From NCBI GenBank assembly GCA_012797935.1, contig JAAZOC010000046.1, positions 1-12,161 on the forward strand: a DNA stretch of 12,161 nucleotides, in the 5' to 3' direction. Below the pieces are notes generated by a model. The model made no database searches, was not told the DNA's origin, and was given only the letters and a program-made list of their open reading frames with translations. Both the position numbers and the translations under genes were made by a program. This stretch comes from Candidatus Microgenomates bacterium. Its GTDB lineage: Bacteria; Patescibacteriota; Dojkabacteria; SC72. Shown piece by piece: positions 1-7,129 of the stretch; within the stretch, counting starts at the first letter, position 1; each line of letters begins with the position of its first letter.

Positions 1-2
1 CA

Positions 3-2564
3 CCACAGATAGATTCTGTATTAAAGAATTTTCTTAGATACAAAAAATTTAATGATCTTAAAAGATTAATCGCAAATATATTTGTATTACCAGGTCTCAT
101 AATCGCTTTCGGATACATACTAAAATATTCAACCTTACTCGATGACTATCCAAAGATAATATCCATACTTGATTACAGTATTACAAATGCATTTTTTGGT
201 ATATCAATTATGAGTGTAATAATTCTTTGGCACGATTTCTTTGAAGACAAGAGCCACCCAATACAACTTCCTAAAGCAAAAAGTATTTCTTCTAAAGAGA
301 TAGATGAGATAAAAGCTACTGGCTTTAAATTTGGAAGATATGCTCATTTAGAAACAATTCATTTTGCAAATGAAGAGACTTTAGAATATCTCTGCATTTT
401 TACAAAAGACAAAGAATTACAAACACTTGAATTACTTAAAAGTCTCATAATTAACAACTTTGAAGTTCAGCAAATTATTAGGAAATCTGGTTTAACATTA
501 GATGTTGATAGCTTTACAAATGAAGATATAACCTCTGAAAACATTCCTAATTACCCACAAACAGCAATAAGAAGCTTAATGATATATGCAACAGAAGAAG
601 CTCTTCTTACAGATAGTAGAGAATTACAACCTCAACATATTTTCTTAGCAATACTAAAGATTTTTACCCCTTTACAAAAATTCTTGAAAAAAAACAACAT
701 CAGTTTAGATATCCTGAGAGAAGTTTGTATATACAATAATATGGAAATTAAAAGGAATACAAAAACAAAATACCTTGATACAAGTAATCCATATTACAGA
801 AAGGGTGGAGTAGCAAAACAATGGATATATGGATATACATTTGTATTAAGTCATTTTAGTAAAGAGATAAACAAAATAGTAGCACAATCCCAAGATGTTT
901 TTGGTATTGGACATGACGAAGAAGTTGACTCTTTAGTTGCTTCATTGGGCAAAATGACAAACAAGAATGCTCTCCTAATTGGGGAACCTGGTGTAGGAAA
1001 ATCTAGTTTGATACTTGGTCTTGCACAAAGGATTAATTCTGGAGATGTTCCATTGCAACTAAAAGACAAGAGAATCATTGAGATAGATTTAAATGGTTTG
1101 ATTGCTATGTCTCAAAAACAAGGTAATACAGAAGAGCTCATCATCAAAGCGATGAATGAGTTAGAAAAAGCAGGGAATACAATTCTGTACATAGATGAAA
1201 TACAGGAAATAATACCAAGAAAAGCAGAAGAGACTGGGCACTCGATTGCAGGGATTTTACTTCCATATATTCTCAATAGTAAATTCCCAATAATTGGCAG
1301 TATTAACTATTCTGATTACAAAAAATATTTCTACAGTAACGAATCATTAAGACAGAGTTTTACAAATATTGAAACAAAAGAAGTTAGTACATCAGATGCT
1401 TTAAGAATATTGGAAACGAAAGTAAATTCTTTAGAAAAGAATTTTAATTGTTACATTACATTTCCTGCTTTAGTAGCATCTGTAGATCTAGCACAAAGAT
1501 ATGTAAAAGAAAGGAAATTACCAAGTAGTGCGGTACAAACTATTGAAGCTACTTGTTCATGGGCACAATCAAATGGAATTGAGAAGATAACTGCAGAGCA
1601 TGTATCCAAAGCAATATCCTTACAAAAGAATATAAATATTACAGAGATAGACCAAGAGGAGAGTAATAGATTGATGAAATTAGAAGAGAATATTAAACAG
1701 AGAGTAATAGGACAGGATGAAGCAGTAATGGCAATTACAGAGGCATTAAGAAGAGCTAGAACAGACATTAGGAATCCAAACAAACCAATTGGAGTATTCC
1801 TCTTCATTGGACCAACAGGTGTTGGTAAAACACACTTGGCAAAAGTTGTTGGAGAAGAATTCTTTGGTATGCAAGAAAATATTATTAGGTTAGATATGTC
1901 TGAATATCAGGATATCCAGAGTATAAACAAGTTCTTAGGTTCTTCTGGAGAAGAGAATATATTAGGGCAAACATCCATATCATTAATAGATAAAATCAAA
2001 AGTAATCCTCACACTGTTGTACTTTTCGATGAAATTGAGAAGGCACATCCTCAAATTTTAGATCTTTTCCTACAACTTTTTGACGAGGGAAGATTAACAA
2101 GTAATCAAGGAGAAACGGTCGATTTTACAAACAGTATTATGATTTGTACAAGTAATATTGGAAGTAAAATACTTCTAGATGCTCTTCAAAAAGATAATTC
2201 CTTGTGGGAAGAAGCAAAGGAAAGAGTAATTCTTGAATTAAGACAATCATTAAAACCCGAGTTACTAAATCGTTTTGATAAAGTAATTGTATTTTCACCT
2301 CATGACCTAAGTAATCTCTCTCAAATAGCAACACTATTACTTGCAGACTTAGCTAAAAGGCTTTCGGAGAAAGGCTTAACAATCAATTGGTCCGATCAAA
2401 TTCCAATGCTAATAGCTAACAAAGCAAATGAACCAGGTATGGGAGCAAGACCTATTAAGAGGTATATACAAGACAAGATTGAAGGACAAATTGCAAAGGG
2501 ATTGATTGAAAGGACAATACAATCTGGCGAGGAGATAAGTATAAAAGAGAGTTGGATAATTTAG
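3..2564 (+). CDS. Membrane-anchored double-AAA+ Clp/Hsp100-family ATPase (5' partial)
   Basis: The reading frame is open from the window edge, so the ATG at 210 is probably internal; 853 codons are visible. Two hydrophobic helices lie at about nt 66-122 and 165-230, followed by a degenerate Clp_N-like helical region (about 330-740). The first AAA+ module has Walker A GEPGVGKS (981-1004) and Walker B ending YIDE (about 1190-1200). The second has Walker A GPTGVGKT (1809-1832), Walker B VVLFDE (about 2016-2033), the sensor-1 region CTSN, an arginine-finger segment LNRFD and sensor-2 GARP. In this family ATP hydrolysis drives protein unfolding or disaggregation. Oddities: the usual KYRG (D1) and GYVGY (D2) pore loops are replaced by QKQG and a tyrosine-free segment. 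The D1 ERRF arginine pair reads RQSF. There is no middle domain and no IGF/VGF ClpP-docking tripeptide. The Clp family call is firm. The membrane location is strongly suggested. The substrate and any protease partner are unknown. Confidence 0.9.
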   Translation, partial: PQIDSVLKNFLRYKKFNDLKRLIANIFVLPGLIIAFGYILKYSTLLDDYPKIISILDYSITNAFFGISIMSVIILWHDFFEDKSHPIQLPKAKSISSKEIDEIKATGFKFGRYAHLETIHFANEETLEYLCIFTKDKELQTLELLKSLIINNFEVQQIIRKSGLTLDVDSFTNEDITSENIPNYPQTAIRSLMIYATEEALLTDSRELQPQHIFLAILKIFTPLQKFLKKNNISLDILREVCIYNNMEIKRNTKTKYLDTSNPYYRKGGVAKQWIYGYTFVLSHFSKEINKIVAQSQDVFGIGHDEEVDSLVASLGKMTNKNALLIGEPGVGKSSLILGLAQRINSGDVPLQLKDKRIIEIDLNGLIAMSQKQGNTEELIIKAMNELEKAGNTILYIDEIQEIIPRKAEETGHSIAGILLPYILNSKFPIIGSINYSDYKKYFYSNESLRQSFTNIETKEVSTSDALRILETKVNSLEKNFNCYITFPALVASVDLAQRYVKERKLPSSAVQTIEATCSWAQSNGIEKITAEHVSKAISLQKNINITEIDQEESNRLMKLEENIKQRVIGQDEAVMAITEALRRARTDIRNPNKPIGVFLFIGPTGVGKTHLAKVVGEEFFGMQENIIRLDMSEYQDIQSINKFLGSSGEENILGQTSISLIDKIKSNPHTVVLFDEIEKAHPQILDLFLQLFDEGRLTSNQGETVDFTNSIMICTSNIGSKILLDALQKDNSLWEEAKERVILELRQSLKPELLNRFDKVIVFSPHDLSNLSQIATLLLADLAKRLSEKGLTINWSDQIPMLIANKANEPGMGARPIKRYIQDKIEGQIAKGLIERTIQSGEEISIKESWII

Positions 2565-2584
2565 TTATTGAAAACATCTCTATT

Positions 2585-2613
2585 ATTACATATAATCACA
2601 AAGTTAATATATT
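2585..2613 (+). promoter_or_regulatory. Candidate promoter for rpmF-nusB-rnc
   Basis: ATTACA (2585-2590) and TATATT (2608-2613) are 17 bases apart in the 61-base gap after the Clp gene, 12 bases before the rpmF ATG. The -35 match is only 4 of 6 and the gap is very AT-rich, so chance similarity is possible. No terminator hairpin is visible after the Clp gene, so read-through is an alternative. Confidence 0.3.
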
Positions 2614-2625
2614 GAAATAAAAGAT

Positions 2626-2787
2626 ATGGGTGCTTTACCAAAAAGAAAAATTTCGAAAGCAAGAAAAGGTCGAAGAAGAGCTCACAATGCAATCAAGGTA
2701 GAAGGTCTCTCTAAATGCCCAAAGTGTGGCAATGTAAAGAGAAGTCACTTTGAATGTGAATATTGTGGTAACTACAAAACTAAATAG
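2626..2787 (+). CDS. rpmF: 50S ribosomal protein bL32
   Basis: This 53-residue basic protein is a structural component of the large ribosomal subunit. The N-terminus MGALPKRKISKARKGRRR matches the L32 signature (PKRK-S-R--RR). Residues 31-34 (CPKC) and 44-47 (CEYC) form the four-cysteine zinc ribbon seen in the zinc-binding form of L32. It is slightly shorter than the usual 56-60 residues but complete at both ends. There is no recognisable Shine-Dalgarno sequence before the ATG; only an AAAAG tract is near. It is followed after 12 bases by nusB, suggesting co-transcription of ribosome- and RNA-related genes. The usual upstream partner YceD/DUF177 is absent; a Clp ATPase gene precedes it instead. 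Confidence 0.95.
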   Translation: MGALPKRKISKARKGRRRAHNAIKVEGLSKCPKCGNVKRSHFECEYCGNYKTK

Positions 2788-2799
2788 TAAAACGAATAT

Positions 2800-3243
2800 A
2801 TGAAAAGAGTATCTGACCCGAGACATTTAGCCAGAATTTTAGCTTTACAAATTCTTTTCTCTGAGAAGTTTTCAAACAATCGTCTAAATATGGAAGCAAT
2901 TCCTTTGGAGGAGATGCAAGAATTGGATGAGATAGAAGAGTATGATAAAGATATATACGGAAAGATTACTCAAGGTGTTAGAGATAACATTGAGGATATT
3001 GATAATACAATTATTAAATTTGCCCCACAGTGGCCAATTTCACAAATGAAACTTGTTGACTTACAAATTCTTAGAATAGCAATATTCGAAGGTTTTGTTG
3101 GTCAGATAACACCACCAAAAGTAGCAATTGATGAAGCAATTGAAATTGCAAAAGACTTTGGAGGAGAAACTAGCAGTAAATTTGTAAATGGTGTACTTGG
3201 TGCAATATATGAAATAGATAAAGATAAATATGGAGAATCATAA
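2800..3243 (+). CDS. nusB: Transcription antitermination factor NusB
   Basis: NusB binds boxA RNA with ribosomal protein S10 (NusE) and helps form the antitermination complex on rRNA transcripts in the cytoplasm. The 147-residue product has the family layout: a basic N-terminal helix (MKRVSDPRHLARILALQILF) for RNA contact, an acidic middle segment (EEMQELDEIEEYDKD), and the conserved C-terminal block with VAIDEAIEIAKDFGG and KFVNGVLGAIYE. Length is typical (about 130-150). The ATG lies 12 bases after the rpmF stop with no Shine-Dalgarno. The 3' end overlaps the rnc start by 14 bases, implying translational coupling in an rpmF-nusB-rnc unit. Nothing suggests a loss of function. Confidence 0.93.
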   Translation: MKRVSDPRHLARILALQILFSEKFSNNRLNMEAIPLEEMQELDEIEEYDKDIYGKITQGVRDNIEDIDNTIIKFAPQWPISQMKLVDLQILRIAIFEGFVGQITPPKVAIDEAIEIAKDFGGETSSKFVNGVLGAIYEIDKDKYGES

Positions 3244-3919
3244 AGAAATAGAAAATAAATTAGGTATAGAATTTAAGAATAAGGATCTTTTAGAAAGAGC
3301 TTTTATTCACAGATCATATATAAATGAGAATAGGGGCAAGGTACAAGAGAACAACGAGAGATTGGAATTCCTTGGAGATGCAGTTCTAGAATTAATAATC
3401 TCTGCAAAGATATATACTAAGTATCAGAATAAAAGCGAAGGAGATTTAACAGCTATTAGATCTGCTGTAGTAAGAACAGAGAGCCTTGCTAGTCAAAGTA
3501 GAGAACTTGGGTTAGGAGAGTATTTACTAATGTCCAGAGGAGAGGAAGAGTCAGGTGGCAAAGATAAAGATTTCTTGCTTGCTAACCTTTTCGAAGCTGT
3601 TCTAGGTGCTATATATCTTGATAAAGGATATTCAGAAGCTGAGAATTTCATAAATAGAACACTAGTACTAAAGATAGAGAAGATTGTAAATGAAGAATCC
3701 TTTATTGATCCTAAGACTAAAGTACAAGAAGTTATACAGTCTAAATACAAAGAGACTCCTACATACGAAGTAATTAAGGAAGAGGGTCCTGATCATGACA
3801 AATATTTTACTATTGGGTTAAAGGTTGGAAACAAGGTAATAGCAGAAGGATATGGTTCAAGTAAGCAGAAGGCGGAAGAGGAAGCTGCAAAGAAAGCATT
3901 AGAGATATTAAATAAATAA
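3230..3919 (+). CDS. rnc: Ribonuclease III
   Basis: RNase III is a dimeric, Mg2+-dependent endonuclease that cuts double-stranded RNA, for example in rRNA precursor maturation. The 229-residue protein is full length. The catalytic domain (about 1-150) contains the signature NERLEFLGDAVL at 42-53 with E43, E46 and D50, then E70 and E122. A double-stranded RNA-binding domain fills about 158-229, ending with the typical basic Ala-rich helix (KQKAEEEAAKKALEIL). One oddity is that the position usually occupied by a metal-binding Asp (D114 in E. coli, three residues before E117) is Asn119 here, in LLANLFEA. Activity is still expected because E46, D50 and E122 are intact, but metal binding could differ. 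The start at 3230 lies inside nusB and gives the normal family N-terminus. Confidence 0.95.
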   Translation: MENHKEIENKLGIEFKNKDLLERAFIHRSYINENRGKVQENNERLEFLGDAVLELIISAKIYTKYQNKSEGDLTAIRSAVVRTESLASQSRELGLGEYLLMSRGEEESGGKDKDFLLANLFEAVLGAIYLDKGYSEAENFINRTLVLKIEKIVNEESFIDPKTKVQEVIQSKYKETPTYEVIKEEGPDHDKYFTIGLKVGNKVIAEGYGSSKQKAEEEAAKKALEILNK

Positions 3920-3924
3920 TTTTG

Positions 3925-3953
3925 TTGAATAATATAAGTTGATCTGGTAGAAT
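3925..3953 (+). promoter_or_regulatory. Candidate sigma-70-type promoter for rpsP
   Basis: TTGAAT (3925-3930) and TAGAAT (3948-3953) are separated by exactly 17 bases. They match the housekeeping consensus at 4 of 6 and 5 of 6 positions. The -10 hexamer ends 8 bases before the rpsP ATG, so transcription would start at or within one or two bases of the start codon, giving a leaderless or nearly leaderless mRNA. Confidence 0.45.
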
Positions 3954-3961
3954 TCAGAACT

Positions 3962-4264
3962 ATGTTAAAGATTAGATTAAAAAGAATAGGTAGAAGACAG
4001 CAACCAAGTTACAGAATTGTTGTTGTTGAAGCTTCAAAACCAAGAGATGGAAGAACAGTTGAGGACTTAGGTTCATACAACCCTAGAAACAAACCTTCTA
4101 CTTTTGATGTAAATACTGAGAAAGCAAAGGCATGGATTTTCAAAGGTGCTCAACCAACTGATACCATTGCTCAGTATTTTGTAAAGCTTGGATTGATGGA
4201 GAAACCTAAGAAGGGCTCTACAAAGCCAAGTACAGAGAAGAAGACAAAAGAGAATAAAGAGTAG
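3962..4264 (+). CDS. rpsP: 30S ribosomal protein bS16
   Basis: S16 is a small-subunit ribosomal protein needed for 30S assembly. The 100-residue product carries the N-terminal S16 signature (MLKIRLKRIGRRQQPSYRIVV), then RDGRTVEDLGSYNPRNKP and a C-terminal region with QYFVKLGLMEKP. The core is the usual 75-85 residues, followed by a lysine/threonine/glutamate-rich tail of about 20 residues that is probably disordered. It lies 42 bases after rnc and 33 bases before khpA, the common rpsP-khpA order. No Shine-Dalgarno precedes the ATG; the upstream -10-like element sits almost against the start codon. Confidence 0.96.
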   Translation: MLKIRLKRIGRRQQPSYRIVVVEASKPRDGRTVEDLGSYNPRNKPSTFDVNTEKAKAWIFKGAQPTDTIAQYFVKLGLMEKPKKGSTKPSTEKKTKENKE

Positions 4265-4284
4265 TATAATATATTATTAAAATA

Positions 4285-4290
4285 TATACT
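4285..4290 (+). promoter_or_regulatory. Possible -10 element before khpA
   Basis: TATACT lies 7 bases before the khpA ATG, and a perfect TATAAT lies further upstream at 4265-4270. No convincing -35 box is present at 17 bases, and the 33-base gap is almost pure A+T, so this is weak. It is recorded because its spacing to the ATG repeats that seen at rpsP and pilD. Confidence 0.22.
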
Positions 4291-4297
4291 CATAAAA

Positions 4298-4615
4298 ATG
4301 AAAGAGTTACTAGAGCATATTGTTAAATCCATTGTAAATAATCCTGATGAAGTTAAAGTAGAGGAGAGGGAAAGTGTTGACTTCCCTGGTCTTACTATTT
4401 TAACTATTGAAGTTTCAGAAGCGGATAAGGGAGTAGTAATTGGAAGAAAAGGAAGAACAATAAATGCAATTAGAGATTTGATAACCATCAATGCCATTAG
4501 GAATGATAGAAGAGTAAAAGTTATGATCAAAGATGATAACAAACACTCAGAAGAAGTGGATACTCCAGCAGAAACAGAATCTGATAACGAATCAATATTC
4601 AACGACGAAATATAG
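4298..4615 (+). CDS. khpA: KhpA-type KH-domain RNA-binding protein
   Basis: This is a small single-KH-domain RNA-binding protein. In Firmicutes the KhpA family pairs with KhpB and affects cell division and RNA fate; its exact role here is unknown. The 105-residue product shows the typical N-terminus MKELLEHIVKSIVNNPDEV and a KH core with the GxxG RNA-binding loop GRKG inside KGVVIGRKGRTINAIR (about residues 49-64). The family is usually 75-85 residues; the additional C-terminal 25-30 residues are acidic and probably disordered. It directly follows rpsP, as in many bacteria, but the usual next genes rimM and trmD are missing. Its stop codon directly abuts the stop codon of the convergent pilO gene. 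Confidence 0.9.
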   Translation: MKELLEHIVKSIVNNPDEVKVEERESVDFPGLTILTIEVSEADKGVVIGRKGRTINAIRDLITINAIRNDRRVKVMIKDDNKHSEEVDTPAETESDNESIFNDEI

Positions 4616-5338
4616 TTACTTTAGAACTTCAGCTTTCTTGGAGAATATACTCAAGATATCTTGATAGTTTGTGTATTCAGTAAACATTCCATAAAAACTT
4701 GCATCTGTTGTACTTTCAGGTATGTAATATCCAATAAGGTTAAGATCCAATCTCCATGTATCTGAACTTTTCTTAAATGAGATATTGTCAGCAGAGACAA
4801 TATATGGAGATCTAGAGTACAGTGTATCCAAGAATGTAAGGATATTTTGCAATGAGCCTGTATATGAAAGTGGACCACTTACACCTAGATATGATTTCTT
4901 TGTATCTGAATCACCCTTCTTACCAATTGTTACAGAAACATCTCCTGCAGATATAGATTTAGAAGCTAGATTATTTTCTTTCGCTAAAGAATCAATGTAG
5001 TAGACAAACATTGAGACTTTCAATGTTTTAGGTATTACACTTTTTGCATTTAGCAAATCAACCTGCAATGTTGCATCTTCAAGTTTGTTAAGTTTTGATT
5101 CTAGACTATCAAGTGTTTTAAGTTTACCTCGAACTTCTTCATATTCAGTTCTAAATTGCATAGTAGCTTTTATCATAGGGATAAAAACAAAAACACTGAG
5201 GATTATTAAAACAAAAGCAACTGCAGCAGGCACAACAATATCCTGAATCTTCAATCTTGAGTTTTTGATTTTATCACTAATAGCCTCAAGTTCTTTTTTA
5301 GTATTTGTATTTTCACTATTTTTCATCAAAGCATCCAT
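4616..5338 (-). CDS. pilO: Type IV pilus alignment protein PilO
   Basis: PilO is a bitopic inner-membrane protein that pairs with PilN in the alignment subcomplex linking the cytoplasmic motor to the extracytoplasmic pilus. The 240-residue product has a short cytoplasmic N-terminus, one membrane helix at about 34-56, a charged coiled-coil segment at about 60-95 (EYEEVRGKLKTLDSLESKL), and an outer domain beginning at the IPK motif (102-104) expected to take the ferredoxin-like PilO fold. It starts one base after the pilN stop, so it is the last gene of a pilM-pilN-pilO unit. No PilP or PilQ gene follows; the gene ends directly against convergent khpA. Sequence similarity in this family is low, so the call rests on topology, the IPK motif and gene order. 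Confidence 0.82.
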   Translation of the reverse strand: MDALMKNSENTNTKKELEAISDKIKNSRLKIQDIVVPAAVAFVLIILSVFVFIPMIKATMQFRTEYEEVRGKLKTLDSLESKLNKLEDATLQVDLLNAKSVIPKTLKVSMFVYYIDSLAKENNLASKSISAGDVSVTIGKKGDSDTKKSYLGVSGPLSYTGSLQNILTFLDTLYSRSPYIVSADNISFKKSSDTWRLDLNLIGYYIPESTTDASFYGMFTEYTNYQDILSIFSKKAEVLK

Positions 5339-5339
5339 A

Positions 5340-6038
5340 TTATTGAGTTGAAGATTCTACAAAATTATTTAAGACAAAAGATCCATAGAAAGAAAATGAT
5401 ACATCTTGAACACCCTTACCAATTGATTTCAAAGATATCTTTTCAATATTTGTGTCATTCCCAAGTAAGTACCAAAATTTTGCTACTTCTTCCAAACCTT
5501 GAGCTTTACCATTCAATTCCATTCCATTTATTCCAGAGAAAGAGAAGGAGAGCAAATTACAGTCGGCTTTAATAGCAATATTGTTAATGTGCTCCATAAC
5601 ATCTTTTGCAGAATACCTACCTTTCTCAATATCATTGTAAAGGTAAATTCTACTCATAATTTCATTGTTATTTAGTATTTTCTGAGAGAAGACAGACATA
5701 GCTTGTTCTCTTTTTACTAATTTTTCTTTCTCGACATTAAGTTGTATTTTAAAAACAACATTAAATCCAACAATGAGTATAGATATGACAAAAAGGATAA
5801 TTAAACTCACAATAGCACTCATGTTTAGTTTCTTCTTTTTATCTTCCTTTTTTATCTCTTGTTCACTAAGAACAGGAATAAGGTTAATACCTGATTCTGA
5901 TCCAACAATAGTATTAATTTCAGATTCTTTTTTTGGATCTTGTACTACTTTTTTTTCTTCTTGTTTTGGATTAGATTCTAAAGGCTGTTTTTGCAATTCC
6001 TTTTCAACTGGTTTTACTTCTTTTGGAGTATTATTCAT
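5340..6038 (-). CDS. pilN: Type IV pilus assembly protein PilN
   Basis: PilN anchors cytoplasmic PilM to the membrane and dimerises with PilO. In the 232-residue product the PilM-binding motif INLIP is at residues 51-55, one membrane helix is at about 73-95, and a coiled-coil plus small extracytoplasmic domain fill the rest. Before INLIP lies an unusual 48-residue extension rich in Lys, Glu, Gln and Pro, probably disordered; in many PilN proteins INLLP is within the first ten or so residues. A later internal start would shorten this tail, but no good ATG precedes INLIP. The ATG overlaps the 3' end of pilM by 8 bases, implying translational coupling. Confidence 0.85.
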   Translation of the reverse strand: MNNTPKEVKPVEKELQKQPLESNPKQEEKKVVQDPKKESEINTIVGSESGINLIPVLSEQEIKKEDKKKKLNMSAIVSLIILFVISILIVGFNVVFKIQLNVEKEKLVKREQAMSVFSQKILNNNEIMSRIYLYNDIEKGRYSAKDVMEHINNIAIKADCNLLSFSFSGINGMELNGKAQGLEEVAKFWYLLGNDTNIEKISLKSIGKGVQDVSFSFYGSFVLNNFVESSTQ

Positions 6039-7062
6039 CTTTCATAGCTAAACCAATAGCGACAGAGTAAGAAGGTCCACTCTTAGAAATAATGTCTTTG
6101 AATTTTGGATCTACTTGAACATTATTCCAAGGCATAGACATCATAGCATTAACACCCAAGCTCTTTGATACATATTCCTTTAAACCTGGGAGTAGAGCAC
6201 CATCACCATTCAGAATATAGTCAGTAGGTGCAACCGAGAGAGTTCTATTCTTGTAGAACTCAACACCTCTTCGGACTTCAACCATAATTGATTCAACAAT
6301 AGGGCTTAATACTGAATATATTTTTCCTTCCAAAACATTCTCAACTAATCCATAGTTTCTTTTAAATTCTTCTGCTCTTTGGTATTCAAAGTTGAACTTA
6401 TTTATAACAGCTTGTGTTAATGAATCTGATCCAATGGCTATACTTTGTGAGAAAACAAGGTATCCATCTGAGAGTATACTCATATCAGTACTGTTTGCAC
6501 CGAAATCAAGCATAATCAGATCTTTCTTTCCTACAGATTTGTACATTGCTCTTCCCATTGCAACTGACTCTGTCTCAATGGCTATGAGATCAAGAGATGC
6601 CAAAACAGCTATGTTGATATAGATATCTATAATCTTTCGTGGAGCAGCCACTACAAGAACTCTAGGGGCATTCTTTTCGGTATTGAAACCAATAGGGACA
6701 TAACTTAACTGAACTTCACTCAAAGGCATAGGAATATACTGTTTAGCCTCGAAATATACAGCATCTTTAAGTTCTTCTTTTTTTACACCAGGAAATTCTA
6801 AGAATCTAGTAAATACAGAGAACTCCGGTAAAGCCATAACTACATTTCTGTTTTTTATTCTTGAAGAATCATAGAGTTTCTTTAAAACATCTGCTAATTT
6901 TCTCTGATCAGATTTATCTTCGCTATTAATAACACCTTTAGGTGTTAATTGTGATCCTAAATTTACAAGGATTGGTGTTGGTGTAGAAATTTTGGTAAGC
7001 TCAACAGCTTTCACAGAGTGTGTTCCAAAATCTATGCCAACATGATCGGGCAGTTTGGCCAT
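6031..7062 (-). CDS. pilM: Type IV pilus actin-like ATPase PilM
   Basis: PilM is a cytoplasmic actin/FtsA-fold protein that binds the INLxP tail of PilN and connects the pilus base to the motor. The 343-residue product has the phosphate-1 loop VGIDFGTHSVKAVEL (8-22), a phosphate-2 loop LIMLDFGANSTDMSIL, and the adenosine motif LNGDGALLPGL, where families usually have GG[GS]. It ends with YSVAIGLAM, typical of PilM. The family-typical EAKQYIPMPLSEV segment is also present. Length matches the family (about 340-355). It is the first gene of the pilM-pilN-pilO unit, preceded by a promoter-like sequence in the 67-base gap after the receiver gene. Confidence 0.94.
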   Translation of the reverse strand: MAKLPDHVGIDFGTHSVKAVELTKISTPTPILVNLGSQLTPKGVINSEDKSDQRKLADVLKKLYDSSRIKNRNVVMALPEFSVFTRFLEFPGVKKEELKDAVYFEAKQYIPMPLSEVQLSYVPIGFNTEKNAPRVLVVAAPRKIIDIYINIAVLASLDLIAIETESVAMGRAMYKSVGKKDLIMLDFGANSTDMSILSDGYLVFSQSIAIGSDSLTQAVINKFNFEYQRAEEFKRNYGLVENVLEGKIYSVLSPIVESIMVEVRRGVEFYKNRTLSVAPTDYILNGDGALLPGLKEYVSKSLGVNAMMSMPWNNVQVDPKFKDIISKSGPSYSVAIGLAMKDE

Positions 7063-7095
7063 ATCATAATAATACTAAATTATTACTGTTATTCT

Positions 7096-7123
7096 ATAAT
7101 ATCAGAAACAGAATTCGTTTCAA
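7096..7123 (-). promoter_or_regulatory. Candidate promoter for pilM-pilN-pilO
   Basis: Read on the minus strand, TTGAAA (7123-7118) and TATTAT (7101-7096) are 16 bases apart, each 5 of 6 against the housekeeping consensus, with a TG one base before the -10 hexamer (extended -10). Transcription would start around 7090, about 26 bases before the pilM ATG. This is the best-scoring full promoter seen by eye in the window, suggesting that pilMNO can be expressed separately from the upstream pilin genes. Confidence 0.5.
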
Positions 7124-7129
7124 ACAAAA

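Noticed and set aside
210..212. ATG at 210 as the true start of the Clp ATPase gene
   Set aside because: The frame is open for 69 codons further upstream to the window edge and that part encodes a coherent hydrophobic helix, so the ATG is more likely internal.
1451..1807. A 118-codon minus-strand open frame inside the Clp ATPase gene
   Set aside because: It is antisense to the conserved linker between the two AAA+ modules and has no recognisable motif; it is a shadow frame.
4171..4602. A 143-codon minus-strand open frame opposite rpsP and khpA
   Set aside because: It lies wholly antisense to two clear conserved genes; its translation is low-complexity hydrophobic/serine-rich without a family motif, as expected for the reverse frame of Lys/Glu/Ile-rich coding DNA.
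4651..4664. Perfect 14-base palindrome TCAAGATATCTTGA near the pilO 3' end
   Set aside because: It is inside pilO coding sequence, has no GC-rich stem or T-run, and one such palindrome is roughly expected by chance in 12 kb.
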